Shown: positions 14,210-22,835, numbered from the stretch's first letter. The stretch: DNA of 41,108 nt from Archaeoglobaceae archaeon (GCA_015520485.1 WAPX01000033.1:1-41108), one strand, 5' to 3'. Translations and numbers: made by a program. Notes: generated from the sequence alone by a model not told the origin.

Positions 14210-15286
14210 ATGGGCATAGAGGAGCAAATAAAAGCACTTGAAGAGGAGATTAAGAGAACTCCCTACAACAAGGCTACTGAACACCACATAGGAAGGCTGA
14301 AAGCCAAACTCGCAAGACTGAGAGAGGAAGCTGAAAAAAAGCAGAAAAAAGCTGGCCCACAGTTCTCCATTAAAAAAGAGGGTGACGCTACTGCTGTTCT
14401 CGTTGGCTTTCCTTCAGTTGGAAAATCGACTCTCCTCAACGCACTTACCGGTGCGAAAAGTGAGGTTGCCAGTTATTCGTTTACGACTTTAAAGCCTATA
14501 CCGGGAATGCTAGATTATAAAGGCGCAAAAATACAGGTTGTGGATGTGCCGGGTGTTGTAGAGGGGGCAGCGAGGGGCAGAGGGAGAGGTAAAGAAGTAA
14601 TCTCCGCTATAAGGAATGCTGACCTGATAATCGTGGTTTCAGACGTTTTCAGCGCTCACCAGATAGAGATCGTTAAAAAGGAGCTTTACGAGGGTGGAAT
14701 CAGGTTAAACCAGAAACCACCGGAAGTAGTGATAAAAAAGAAGGTAAGAGGAGGTATAAACGTAAACTCCACAGTTCCGCTCTCAATAGACGAGGAAACG
14801 ATAGTGGAGGTTTTGATGGAGTACAGAATACACAACGCAGACGTCATAATCAGAGAAGACCTGACGATAGACAGGTTGATAGACGCAATACAGGGTAACA
14901 GGGTGTACATTCCCGCCATCGAGGTTATAAACAAAATAGATCTGGTTGACAGCAGCTACCTTGAAGAACTCAGGAAAAACTTCAGAGAGGCCGTGTTTGT
15001 CTCAGCAGAAAAGGGTACAGGCCTCGAAGAGCTGAAGGAGAGAATTTACAGCAGGCTCGACTTCATAAGAGTTTTTCTCAAACCACCCGGTAAGAAACCC
15101 GAAAAAGAACCAATGGTGCTGAGAAGAGGTGCAACCGTGAGAGACGTCTGTGAAAGATTGCATAAAGACATGGTCGAGAATTTCAGATACGCTAAGGTGT
15201 GGGGAAAATCGGTTAAATTCGACGGGCAGAGGGTTGGAATAGACCACAGGCTTGAAGATGGAGATGTGCTGACTGTGTATTCGTGA
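14210..15286 (+). CDS. DRG/Rbg-family GTPase
   Basis: A 358-residue translation-associated GTPase of the OBG-HflX superfamily. A Lys/Glu-rich N-terminal hairpin (1-50) precedes the G domain: G1 GFPSVGKSTL, G2 SYSFTTLKPIPG, G3 DVPGVVEGA followed by the DRG-specific RGRGRGKE, and G4 NKIDLV. An S5D2L-like insertion lies between G3 and G4. The C-terminal TGS domain starts near residue 285 and ends GDVLTVYS. Length and order match archaeal DRG proteins, which bind ribosomes and the DFRP partner in eukaryotes. The next three genes follow with gaps of 11-17 bases, so this is the head of an operon. Confidence 0.95.
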   Translation: MGIEEQIKALEEEIKRTPYNKATEHHIGRLKAKLARLREEAEKKQKKAGPQFSIKKEGDATAVLVGFPSVGKSTLLNALTGAKSEVASYSFTTLKPIPGMLDYKGAKIQVVDVPGVVEGAARGRGRGKEVISAIRNADLIIVVSDVFSAHQIEIVKKELYEGGIRLNQKPPEVVIKKKVRGGINVNSTVPLSIDEETIVEVLMEYRIHNADVIIREDLTIDRLIDAIQGNRVYIPAIEVINKIDLVDSSYLEELRKNFREAVFVSAEKGTGLEELKERIYSRLDFIRVFLKPPGKKPEKEPMVLRRGATVRDVCERLHKDMVENFRYAKVWGKSVKFDGQRVGIDHRLEDGDVLTVYS

Positions 15287-15297
15287 AAGGTGGTAAA

Positions 15298-15510
15298 ATG
15301 ATACTCCTGACGTCACCTAAATGCGGAGAGTGCTTGAAGGCGAAGGAACTTCTCAGAAAAGCGGGAGTTGAATTTAGAGAGGTGTCAGTTACGACTGATG
15401 AAGGATTGAAGATTGGAGTTGCTTACAGCGTAACTCACGTTCCAGCCCTGATTGCCGGTAGGGTTTACGTTGGCATCGATGAAATAAAAGAGTTTGTGGA
15501 AAGCCTGTAA
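15298..15510 (+). CDS. Glutaredoxin-like thiol redox protein
   Basis: A 70-residue thioredoxin-fold protein: strand MILLTSP, then active-site C9-GE-C12, helix KAKELLRKAG, strand VEFREVSV, cis-Pro region THVPALIAG and a final helix. The CGEC active site and small size fit archaeal glutaredoxin-like or thioredoxin-like proteins. The start at 15298 has GGTGGT upstream; in-frame upstream codons belong to the end of the GTPase. A ferredoxin gene follows 12 bases later, suggesting a small electron-transfer pair, though partners are not shown by the sequence. Confidence 0.82.
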   Translation: MILLTSPKCGECLKAKELLRKAGVEFREVSVTTDEGLKIGVAYSVTHVPALIAGRVYVGIDEIKEFVESL

Positions 15511-15522
15511 CCGGTGGTGAAA

Positions 15523-15705
15523 ATGAAGGATGGCTACATAGCGGTTATGAACTGCAAGGGCTGCGGAATGTGCAGAGGTGTGTGTGAGAACAACGCCCTG
15601 ATATTCGAAGGAGAAAGAGTTGTAAGAATAGATTACGACAAATGCACACTCTGCATGAAGTGCGTTGAAGCCTGCAAAAATGGAGCCCTGATTTACGTTG
15701 ATTAG
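15523..15705 (+). CDS. 2[4Fe-4S] ferredoxin
   Basis: A 60-residue ferredoxin with two complete Cx2Cx2Cx3C motifs: Cys11/14/17/21 and Cys41/44/47/51. There is no proline after the fourth cysteine of either motif (CEN and CKN instead of CP), a slight departure from clostridial ferredoxins. The ATG at 15523 follows GGTGGTGAAA. It lies in an operon with a glutaredoxin-like protein and a DMT transporter. It probably carries low-potential electrons in the cytoplasm; a specific partner is unknown. Confidence 0.92.
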   Translation: MKDGYIAVMNCKGCGMCRGVCENNALIFEGERVVRIDYDKCTLCMKCVEACKNGALIYVD

Positions 15706-15722
15706 CACCGGTTCAGGATAAA

Positions 15723-16529
15723 ATGCGGATTAAAGACTGCTTTTACGTTGCTGCTGGAGCAGTAATGATGGGTTCTTTACCCGTCTTTGTCAGAAACATC
15801 TGTCTCAATCCTGTTGAGCTGTCCTTTTTCAGGCTGTCTGCTGGCTTTCTGTTCTTATTCCTGTTCATGCTGTTACTCGGAAGAAAGCCGGAGATAAACG
15901 ACTGGAAGCTCATAACTGTGATAACTTTTGTTAACGCGGCAACTATAGTTCTGTACATAGCTTCCATTCAGCTTACAAAGATTGCCACCGCAGCACTCCT
16001 TCTATACATGGCACCTGTTTACGTTGTACCCCTATCAAGGCTTGTGGGAGAAAGAGTTGATGCCAGAAGTTACCTGTCCCTCGCTTTGGGCCTTACAGGT
16101 TTGTGGTTCGTTCTGTCTCCGGACAGGTTTTCAAGAGGGTGCGTCTTCGGACTGTTTTCCGGGATGTGTTATGCTGTGTACTTCCTGCTGATGAAAAAAG
16201 CGAGGCTTGAAATGGACGCACTTGACATAACCTTTGCGTACCTTGCCATGTCTTCTCTCCTGCTGGCTCCATCAATCACTCTTGGACTGCCACATTCAAA
16301 CTGCTGGCTGTGGATTGCCGGTCTCGGATTGATTCCCACGGCTTTGGCTTTTACACTCTTTAACCACGGTATAAAGGGTTGTGGAGCTGGAAAATCCTCG
16401 ATTTCAGCTCTAATTGAGCCTGTTTCCGCTGGCGTTTTTGGATACGTATTTTTCGGGGAAGTTCTGAAACCCCTGCAGGCAGCTGGAGGAGCACTCATAC
16501 TGCTGGCTGTGGCGCTTCTTCTTCTCTGA
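15723..16529 (+). CDS. EamA-family (DMT) transporter
   Basis: A 268-residue membrane protein with ten hydrophobic helices in two homologous halves, the layout of the drug/metabolite transporter superfamily. Landmarks are SFFRLSAGFLFLF in the first half, TAALLLYMAPVYVVPLSRLVGER near the end of that half, and IPTALAFTLFNHGIKGCGAG then SALIEPVSAGVFGYVFFGE in the second. Such proteins export or import amino acids, nucleotide sugars or other metabolites; substrate cannot be assigned. It is the last gene of the DRG operon, 17 bases after the ferredoxin. Confidence 0.88.
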   Translation: MRIKDCFYVAAGAVMMGSLPVFVRNICLNPVELSFFRLSAGFLFLFLFMLLLGRKPEINDWKLITVITFVNAATIVLYIASIQLTKIATAALLLYMAPVYVVPLSRLVGERVDARSYLSLALGLTGLWFVLSPDRFSRGCVFGLFSGMCYAVYFLLMKKARLEMDALDITFAYLAMSSLLLAPSITLGLPHSNCWLWIAGLGLIPTALAFTLFNHGIKGCGAGKSSISALIEPVSAGVFGYVFFGEVLKPLQAAGGALILLAVALLLL

Positions 16530-16541
16530 CCTCTCCCGTTT

Positions 16542-16558
16542 TAACGTTTTAAACGTTA
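16542..16558. repeat. 17-bp perfect palindrome in an intergenic region
   Basis: TAACGTTT-T-AAACGTTA has 8-bp arms around a single base. It lies 13 bases after the transporter stop and about 95 bases before the TATA box of the next gene. It could be an operator or a terminator hairpin. The remainder of the 139-base gap is AT-rich and shows only the promoter noted separately. Confidence 0.45.
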
Positions 16559-16636
16559 CCGAATTCCTAACTGAATTAAATAATTAAATAAAAAAATTAA
16601 ATACATTCGTATTATTTTAAACATTAAAACAGCAAA

Positions 16637-16668
16637 GTTTAATAAACTTACGAAGACTACCTGTTATC
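16637..16668 (+). promoter_or_regulatory. Promoter of the PGF-CTERM gene
   Basis: GTTTAATAAAC at 16637-16647 is a good TATA box about 26 bases before the ATG at 16669, implying a nearly leaderless transcript. Confidence 0.45.
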
Positions 16669-17781
16669 ATGAAAGGAAATAAGATCGGGGTTTGCAAAAT
16701 CCTGCTCGCCATTGCAATCGCAGTGCTCACAGTTACATCAATCAACTCAGCCCTCGCTCTCAGCGCGAGTAACATAGACCTGATTTACTACAACTCCACA
16801 ACTCACAGGCCGGTATACGAGGTGCAGTTTCTCACAGTTCCCCTTGCCTACAATACTACGGGAAGTGGTACAAAGCTGGTAGTTTACGGGGCTGGCACAT
16901 CTTTTAGCATTCAGGTCACGAACTACGAAAGCAATGCAGGTGGAGTTATTGTAAAGCTCGTGAACGTTTACGACGGGACTGAGAGAGTTCTCGGATACCT
17001 CAATTCATCTGTCTCAACAAAGAAGTTCACGATATCCAACCTCTATCCCGGATACTGGAAAATAGTCATCGTCGGTACAGGTAACCTGCCGACGTGGGAT
17101 ATATCGAATGCTTCGGCTCCAACGAACGGTGGACCTCACGAGATCAAGATAGAGGGTAATCCAAAACTCGTGATTGGACTGCTCAACCCAACCAGAAACA
17201 TAGCGCTTGGAGATGTGGCAAAAATACTCGTAAAGGTAGAGGGGTTGTACGGGGAAACGAACGTCAGCGTTGAGGTGATCGGAAAGCACACGCTGAACTT
17301 CTTCAGAACTCTCGGCGGGTCAAACAGTACGTGGATACTGAATGTGCCTACAGACAGGCTCGGTATCGGTGAATACAGAGTTCTTGTCAGAGCTATAGGA
17401 ATAACCGGCAGTTTAACGTTTAACGTGGTTGGAGTTAACGTGACAAACGTTTCCGTTCAGTCAACCAACGCTACAAACGCTACAAACGCTTCGATGGTTT
17501 ACAGACAGAAGATGCACGTAAATGCCACAAACGCTTCTAGCGTCCCCGTCAACGTTTCGGTTAAAAACCGGGTTAAAAAGCTTAACGGAACGGTAAAGGT
17601 GAAAAACAAAAATGCTTTGACAAATAACACTGTAAACAGCACTGTAAACGCAAGTGCAGGCACGAACGTAACCGGCAATAAGACCGGCAACAAAACGGCA
17701 AAAACCAGAACACCGGGATTTGAAGCGGTCATAGCGGTTGCCGCACTGCTGGCGTTAGCAGTTAAGAGGAGAACTCGCTAA
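16669..17781 (+). CDS. PGF-CTERM surface protein
   Basis: A 370-residue secreted protein. An N-terminal signal peptide (about 1-31: basic start, hydrophobic ILLAIAIAVLTV, cut near ALA-LSA) leads into beta-rich domains (about 32-250). A Thr/Asn/Val low-complexity stalk follows (about 255-345) with many N-x-T/S sequons. The C-terminus is PGFEAVIAVAALLALAVKRR: the PGF tripeptide, a membrane helix and basic residues. That is the PGF-CTERM signal cut and lipid-anchored by archaeosortase A. The heavily glycosylated stalk suggests an envelope-anchored protein projecting from or contributing to the S-layer. The beta domain is not recognised. It has its own promoter and terminator. Confidence 0.87.
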   Translation: MKGNKIGVCKILLAIAIAVLTVTSINSALALSASNIDLIYYNSTTHRPVYEVQFLTVPLAYNTTGSGTKLVVYGAGTSFSIQVTNYESNAGGVIVKLVNVYDGTERVLGYLNSSVSTKKFTISNLYPGYWKIVIVGTGNLPTWDISNASAPTNGGPHEIKIEGNPKLVIGLLNPTRNIALGDVAKILVKVEGLYGETNVSVEVIGKHTLNFFRTLGGSNSTWILNVPTDRLGIGEYRVLVRAIGITGSLTFNVVGVNVTNVSVQSTNATNATNASMVYRQKMHVNATNASSVPVNVSVKNRVKKLNGTVKVKNKNALTNNTVNSTVNASAGTNVTGNKTGNKTAKTRTPGFEAVIAVAALLALAVKRRTR

Positions 17782-17808
17782 ATTACTTTACTTTTATTTT
17801 TGGCTTTA
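17782..17808 (+). terminator. T-rich terminator after the PGF-CTERM gene
   Basis: The stop is followed by TTACTTTACTTTTATTTTTGG, a series of T-runs typical of archaeal termination. Confidence 0.5.
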
Positions 17809-17842
17809 CATGCTGCAGTTAGTTTAGCGCGCTTTCGGACAC

Positions 17843-17876
17843 TGCTTTTATATACTCTCACCCGTGTATTGAACGT
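17843..17876 (+). promoter_or_regulatory. Promoter of the M42 peptidase gene
   Basis: CTTTTATATAC at 17845-17855 is a strong TATA box about 26 bases upstream of the ATG at 17877. No ribosome-binding site is present, so the mRNA is probably leaderless. Confidence 0.55.
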
Positions 17877-18929
17877 ATGGCCTCGAACTCATTTGCTCTT
17901 CTTGAGAAATTGTGCAACGCACACGGAATAAGCGGTTACGAAGACGAGGTAAGAGAGCTCATAAAGTCTGAGCTTGAAGGAGTTGCCGATGAGCTTCGGG
18001 TTGACAGAATGGGAAATCTGATTGCCATGAGAAGGGGCGATGAGAAGAAGGTAATGCTCGCCGCCCACATGGACGAAATAGGGTTCATGGTCAAACACAT
18101 CGAAGAAAAGGGCTTTCTCAGGATAACACCGGTGGGTGGCTGGTTCTCCCAGACAGTTCTGAACCAGAGAGCGTTCGTTCACACGAAAAATGGAAAAATC
18201 AGTGGAGTTTTCGGATGCAAACCCCCGCACATAATGAAGGACGAGGAGAGAAAAAAGGTGGTAAAGATAGAAGACATGTTCATAGACATCGGTGCTGAGT
18301 CGAGAGAGGATGCAGAGAACATGGGAGTCGAGGTGGGATCTCCTGTAACAATGGACAGAGAGCTTTCAAGGCTTGGAGAGAACAGAATTACGGGAAAAGC
18401 CATAGACGACAGGGCTGGCGTTTCCGCAGTTGTAGAGGTTTTTAAACAGGCTGAGTGTGAAGCCACTCTTTACGCCGTTTTTACAGTTCAGGAAGAGGTA
18501 GGGCTTAAAGGAGCGAGGACGTCAGCTTTCTCAATAAATCCAGACCTTGCAATTGCTGTTGACGTCTGCGTCGCAACGGACTTCCCGGGTGTAAACGTGA
18601 ATCAGGAAATAAACCTCGGAAAAGGCCCTGCCATAACTGTCGCTGATGCGAGCGGGAGGGGGTTAATAGCCCACAGAAATGTCCTCAGGCTTCTGAGAGA
18701 GACGGCCGAGAAAAACGGCATACCCTACCAGCTCGAGGTTGGAGAAGGCGGCACTACGGATGCTACTGCGATACACCTGACGAGAGAGGGCGTACCTTCG
18801 GGAGTTGTGAGCATACCGGCGAGGTACATCCATACCCCTGTTGAGGTAATAGACATGAGGGACTACAGAAACACTGTGGAGCTGCTGGTAAAAAGTCTGG
18901 AAAGGTGTGAGAAGTACATGAAATTTTAG
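17877..18929 (+). CDS. M42-family (TET-type) aminopeptidase
   Basis: A 350-residue dinuclear metallopeptidase of family M42, which in archaea forms tetrahedral dodecamers that trim peptides from the proteasome. The five metal ligands and the catalytic glutamate are visible: His64 (AAHMDEIG), Asp177 (KAIDDRAG), Glu206 as general base and Glu207 as ligand (VQEEVGLKGA), Asp229 (AVDVC) and His319 (YIHTPVEVID). Length is normal. It could be annotated as endoglucanase through an old family misnaming; the motifs support a peptidase. It is monocistronic with a leaderless promoter and a T-rich tail. Confidence 0.94.
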   Translation: MASNSFALLEKLCNAHGISGYEDEVRELIKSELEGVADELRVDRMGNLIAMRRGDEKKVMLAAHMDEIGFMVKHIEEKGFLRITPVGGWFSQTVLNQRAFVHTKNGKISGVFGCKPPHIMKDEERKKVVKIEDMFIDIGAESREDAENMGVEVGSPVTMDRELSRLGENRITGKAIDDRAGVSAVVEVFKQAECEATLYAVFTVQEEVGLKGARTSAFSINPDLAIAVDVCVATDFPGVNVNQEINLGKGPAITVADASGRGLIAHRNVLRLLRETAEKNGIPYQLEVGEGGTTDATAIHLTREGVPSGVVSIPARYIHTPVEVIDMRDYRNTVELLVKSLERCEKYMKF

Positions 18930-18962
18930 TTTTCGTTTTTAACTTTGTTATAATTTTGTTAA
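18930..18962 (+). terminator. T-rich terminator after the M42 gene
   Basis: TTTTCGTTTTTAACTTTG and TAATTTTGTT follow the stop codon directly. Confidence 0.45.
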
Positions 18963-19001
18963 CACTGTTTAATACTGGCTTGCTACTAAACTATTAAATT
19001 T

Positions 19002-20102
19002 TTGATTATACGTAAAATAATTGTTGTTAATGTTCATAATCATTACTCAGACGACAGATATATTACCGGTTTTTTCGATAAAATAGAGTTGGTGAGAAAG
19101 AACACTGACATCACAGAAATCAGCAGGAGCAATGGACTGAAAGGAGAGGTTCTCAGAGTAGTGGGCATGCTTATAGCGATAACAGTTCTCGGTACTGTGG
19201 GCTATCACGTTATTGAGGGGTGGGACTGGTTTGACTGCCTTTACATGACTGTGCTCACGATAACGACCACCGGATACAGGGAAGTCGGAAAGCTCAGCGT
19301 GCTCGGAAAAATTCTTTCGATGTTCCTCATGGTTTTTGGCGTTGCCACGTTTCTGTATTCCGTTGACGCTATACTCCCCATTCTTCTTGAAAGGAGGATT
19401 GAGAGGTGGAAGAAAGTGTTGGAAAAAATGGAAAATCACTGTATAATCTGTGGTTATGGCAGGATGGGTAAGGAAATGGCCAAGGAGCTCATAAAAGAGC
19501 TGAAAAAAGTAGTCGTTGTTGATTCCGATGCAACGAGGGTTGTCAGTGCCAGAGAGGACGGAATAATTGCAATTCAGGGCGACTGCACGGAAGAAGATGT
19601 GCTTGAAAGGGCCGGAATCAGGAGGGCAAAATGCATCGTGGCGTGCACGAACAACGACTCCATAAACGCCTTTGCAGTTATGGTTGCCAAGGACCTCAAC
19701 CCAAAGGTGTTTGCGATAGCAGTTCTGAGAACTCCGGGAGGCGAGAAAAAGCTCAAAAGAGCTGGAGCGGATATGCTTCTCTCACCCTACCACGACTCTG
19801 CCAGAAAAGTTTGCGTTGCCGTAACCCGGCCTACGGCCGCTGATTTCATAGAAATAATAGGAAAAATGGGCACGTTAATGCTCGAAAAAATGGAGTTAAA
19901 AAACGAAAAGTTCCATGGCATGTCCCTGAAGGAGACAAACATAAGAAAATTGACCGGCTGCATAGTGGTGGCAATAGAGAGGAATGGTGAAGTGATATTC
20001 CCGGATCCGGATACAAAGGTCTATAAAGGCGACATACTTTACGTTCTCGGGAAAGAAGACGGGTTGAAGGAGGCTTACAAACTTATAATTGGTAGTGAAT
20101 AA
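19002..20102 (+). CDS. RCK-gated potassium channel (TrkA-N/TrkA-C)
   Basis: A two-helix ion channel subunit with a cytoplasmic gating ring. The first helix (about 52-68) precedes the pore loop and the filter TITTTGY, then the second helix (about 103-127). RCK-N begins with HCIICGYGRMGKEMAKEL, an NAD-type Rossmann GxGxxG, and includes GDCTEEDVLERAGI. RCK-C forms the last ~85 residues. The layout is that of MthK-like channels; the filter is TTTGYRE rather than TVGYGD, a variant whose ion selectivity cannot be predicted with certainty. The start is uncertain: the first in-frame start is a TTG at 19002 that overlaps an AT-rich promoter-like stretch, and the true start may lie some tens of codons downstream. 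Confidence 0.87.
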   Translation: MIIRKIIVVNVHNHYSDDRYITGFFDKIELVRKNTDITEISRSNGLKGEVLRVVGMLIAITVLGTVGYHVIEGWDWFDCLYMTVLTITTTGYREVGKLSVLGKILSMFLMVFGVATFLYSVDAILPILLERRIERWKKVLEKMENHCIICGYGRMGKEMAKELIKELKKVVVVDSDATRVVSAREDGIIAIQGDCTEEDVLERAGIRRAKCIVACTNNDSINAFAVMVAKDLNPKVFAIAVLRTPGGEKKLKRAGADMLLSPYHDSARKVCVAVTRPTAADFIEIIGKMGTLMLEKMELKNEKFHGMSLKETNIRKLTGCIVVAIERNGEVIFPDPDTKVYKGDILYVLGKEDGLKEAYKLIIGSE

Positions 20103-20116
20103 AAAATGCTGAGGTT

Positions 20117-21331
20117 TTAATCGGGTTTAAACCTGAGTATGGCAGCTATACCACCAAAGGCGTTATAGAGCATAGCCCCCTCCTCGCTTTCCGTTGAAAG
20201 GAATTCGACCTTGGCTCCCGTGCTTTCCGCAAGTTCCGAGAGTTCGAGAACTATGTCTTTTCTCTCCACTTCTTCCATTGGAACACCACACTTATCGCAC
20301 ACGTGCTGGCTTTCTCCCCTGAATTTCAGCGTTATTTCTACTTCTTTTCCACACTTCGGGCATCGATACCTGACCCTTTCAAGTCTCAGGTCTTCGCTGA
20401 GCAGGAGCGTGTCAACGGCTCCGAGAGTTATGTACTTTCTCACCTCTTCCTCTCCGTAAGCAGCAAGCCCGTCTTTTACAACCTCTTTTAGAAATCTATT
20501 CATAAGTTTCTTTTCTTTCATTAAATCGAGTTCCTGCAAAACGTCTTCAGCCTTTTCAACGAGTTCGTATAGACCGCTCTCATCGGTGTAGCTGACGTCA
20601 AACAGTCCGACGATCTTTCTCTGCAATTCGTGGTGCAGGTAGTTGCCTTCGTAGAACTCCTCTTTGGTTGGAGAGGGTCCCCCGAGAAGAATTCCCTGCA
20701 GCTCGTCTTTGTACGGGAGTAAGGCTTCGGTCGCTTTTTCCCCCACCTTTTTGTAAAATTCGTGAATTGCTATCTCTCTCAACCTCTCAAACCTTACGCT
20801 GCTCTGACCACCCTGCCTGTGCTTTCCCGGAACCATAGAGGTTGCTCTGCTGAGTGCCTCTATCCTCCTGCCCTTCAGCAGTCCAATCGTGGCTTCTCTC
20901 CTGTCTATGACTATGAGCCCGTAGAGGTCTTTTTCCCTGAGCATCTCCTTTAACGGCTCCAGATAGAACGAGCTGTCGCAGTGGTACTTGTACAGCGGTA
21001 CGGGTTCAGGAGGTTCGATTATTTCAGTTATGTGTTTCTGCTTTCCGTCTATCTCCACCACGCCACTTATTATTACCATTCCGTGCTCCGGGGGTTTTTT
21101 GAACATCTTTAGCCTCTGAAGTATGGCTTCCAGCCCCGCCATGACGTTCGTTCTCGTCTGCTTTGACTTGATGTTGGACGCCTGACTGAGCTCGCTTCTG
21201 AGCTGGGAAGCAACGTCAGCTATATTCTTATCAGGGGGTATGTACAGCGTTATGAGCTCGGTACCCCTGCCCTTGAACTTCTCAAGTTCTTCGAGCTTCC
21301 TCTTGAATTCGTACTGCAGTTTTGAAGTCAT
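20117..21331 (-). CDS. prf1: Peptide chain release factor aRF1
   Basis: About 404 residues. This factor recognises all three stop codons and triggers peptidyl-tRNA hydrolysis. Domain 1 contains the stop-codon-reading NIKS (about 53-56) in the SNIKSKQTR helix. Domain 2 contains the catalytic GGQ (about 174-176) in HRQGGQSSVRFER. Domain 3 includes a mini-domain with two zinc-ribbon CxxC pairs, CPKCGKE and CDKCGVP. The ATG at 21331 was chosen over in-frame starts at 21340 and 21337, because GAGGGG lies 8 nt upstream of it. Intact and of normal length. It is convergent with the K+ channel, 14 bases apart. Confidence 0.96.
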   Translation of the reverse strand: MTSKLQYEFKRKLEELEKFKGRGTELITLYIPPDKNIADVASQLRSELSQASNIKSKQTRTNVMAGLEAILQRLKMFKKPPEHGMVIISGVVEIDGKQKHITEIIEPPEPVPLYKYHCDSSFYLEPLKEMLREKDLYGLIVIDRREATIGLLKGRRIEALSRATSMVPGKHRQGGQSSVRFERLREIAIHEFYKKVGEKATEALLPYKDELQGILLGGPSPTKEEFYEGNYLHHELQRKIVGLFDVSYTDESGLYELVEKAEDVLQELDLMKEKKLMNRFLKEVVKDGLAAYGEEEVRKYITLGAVDTLLLSEDLRLERVRYRCPKCGKEVEITLKFRGESQHVCDKCGVPMEEVERKDIVLELSELAESTGAKVEFLSTESEEGAMLYNAFGGIAAILRFKPD

Positions 21332-21492
21332 GAGCATCACCCCTCTGTTTTCCAGTTTCCCCGTTTCCCGGTATTTTCGAATGGCTACTTAAAAGCTACT
21401 TAAGAATTAGCTGCCGGGATTTGAAGGGCGAACTGGATAAGCTGAAATCTTACTGCGGATAACAATTAACATGAATTTAAATTAACTAAATA

Positions 21493-22659
21493 TTAGAAAA
21501 TTTTGTTCATAACGGGTATTAACGGCTCCGCCAGCCTCAGCTTAACAGGAATTCTGCTCCTCAGAATGTCTGCCATGTCCTTTTTCCCTATGAACCTGAA
21601 ATACCTGCACAGCCTTTCGTCCGTTCCAGATATTTTGTCCCACAGCTGTTTTATCCGGTAACTCCTCATCATGGTGCTGAAGAGTTTCTCTCTCCAGATT
21701 CTTTCGTACTCTTCGAGTTCCATTTCACCGTTGAAGTAACCGTTTATCACCCTGCCGGCAATGTCCCCCGCAACCATAGATACCGGAATTCCCGCTGCCA
21801 CGTGGCTCAGTATCATGCTCGCAGAATCTCCAACAAGCATTACTCTGTCAAAAACAGTTCTGTCGAGCGGTTTGTCGACCGGAGCAACTGCACCAATTTT
21901 GCCTGTTACCTTTGCCCTTTTGAGGTACTTTGAACTGTAGGGGTACTCCTTCACAAACCTGTCGAGAACTCTGTGTATGCTGTCCCCCTTCGTAAGGAAG
22001 CTCTGTCTGATTCCAACTCCAACGTTCGCAACTCCTTTTCCCTTCGGTATTATCCAGGCATAACCGCCGGGAGCTATTTTACTTCCAACGTACATGTAAA
22101 CTGTATCCTCCTCACACTCCACGCCCTCCATCACGTACTGTTTTGCTGAAGCTATTTCGTACTTCCAGACTCCGAGAGTTTTTGCAATTCTGGAGTTCGC
22201 TCCGTCGCTCGCCACGAGAACTTTCGCTTTAAGACTGTAGTCCTCCATCCTGTTCAGGTCTCTGAGTTTCAGGCTGTGGTTTTCAGGATCGTAACCCAGT
22301 ATTTTCGTTCTCTTTCTTATCTCATGCCCACTCTTTTCCGCTACCTCCGAAATGAACCTGTCTCTGTTTATTACGAGCATGTCAAACTCCACTTCCACGC
22401 TCTTGCCGTTCGGCACAACAAATTCAAACCTGCTGGTTTTGTTGCTGACGTACTTTTCCGGTATGTCAAAAATTGAGTAGTCCTCAAGGTCTGGCAGTAA
22501 GCTTTTCATCTCCTCTTTCGTGGGTACGAGCTCTCCGCACTCGACGGGATATCCGAGTTTTTCCCTTTTATCTATTCCAGCAACTCTGAGCTTTTTTGAG
22601 AGGGTCCTCAGGGTAAAAGCTCCTGCTATTCCCACTCCGGCAACTGCGACGTCGTACAC
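21493..22659 (-). CDS. Geranylgeranyl reductase family flavoprotein
   Basis: A 388-residue FAD-dependent reductase that saturates the isoprenoid chains of archaeal lipids or of menaquinone. The N-terminal dinucleotide fold reads VAVAGVGIAGAF with an acidic-type D35KREKLGYP loop, and the family motif with CGELVP (about 41-46) lies where the catalytic cysteine of GGR enzymes is found. Further landmarks are ASDGANSRIAK, GGYAWIIPKGKGVANVG and the second FAD motif VMLVGDSA...SHVAAGIPVSM. It is divergent from a CDP-alcohol phosphotransferase, another lipid gene, across a 208-base gap holding GTTAAC repeats. Exact substrate among the GGR paralogues is not decidable. Confidence 0.9.
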   Translation of the reverse strand: MYDVAVAGVGIAGAFTLRTLSKKLRVAGIDKREKLGYPVECGELVPTKEEMKSLLPDLEDYSIFDIPEKYVSNKTSRFEFVVPNGKSVEVEFDMLVINRDRFISEVAEKSGHEIRKRTKILGYDPENHSLKLRDLNRMEDYSLKAKVLVASDGANSRIAKTLGVWKYEIASAKQYVMEGVECEEDTVYMYVGSKIAPGGYAWIIPKGKGVANVGVGIRQSFLTKGDSIHRVLDRFVKEYPYSSKYLKRAKVTGKIGAVAPVDKPLDRTVFDRVMLVGDSASMILSHVAAGIPVSMVAGDIAGRVINGYFNGEMELEEYERIWREKLFSTMMRSYRIKQLWDKISGTDERLCRYFRFIGKKDMADILRSRIPVKLRLAEPLIPVMNKIF

Positions 22660-22702
22660 TCTCGCACCTCTGCAAAGTTTTGCTAACTGTGTTTTCGACC
22701 TG

Positions 22703-22767
22703 AGTTAACAGTTAACTGAGTTAACTTTGACCACCTCAGTTTTTTAGTTTTTCAGTCCAGTGTTAAC
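22703..22767. repeat. Cluster of GTTAAC motifs between divergent lipid genes
   Basis: GTTAAC, itself palindromic, occurs at 22704-22709, 22711-22716, 22720-22725 and 22762-22767. The first two form a longer near-palindrome AGTTAAC-A-GTTAACT. The cluster lies upstream of both the reductase (minus strand) and the phosphotransferase (plus strand) and could be a shared operator. This is pattern only; no known regulator is assigned. Confidence 0.4.
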
Positions 22768-22835
22768 TTACATTTAACTGCCGTCCGGTGCTTAACTTCC
22801 AACCCCTCAGGTAAAAAATTGGCGGAAAACTCGAA

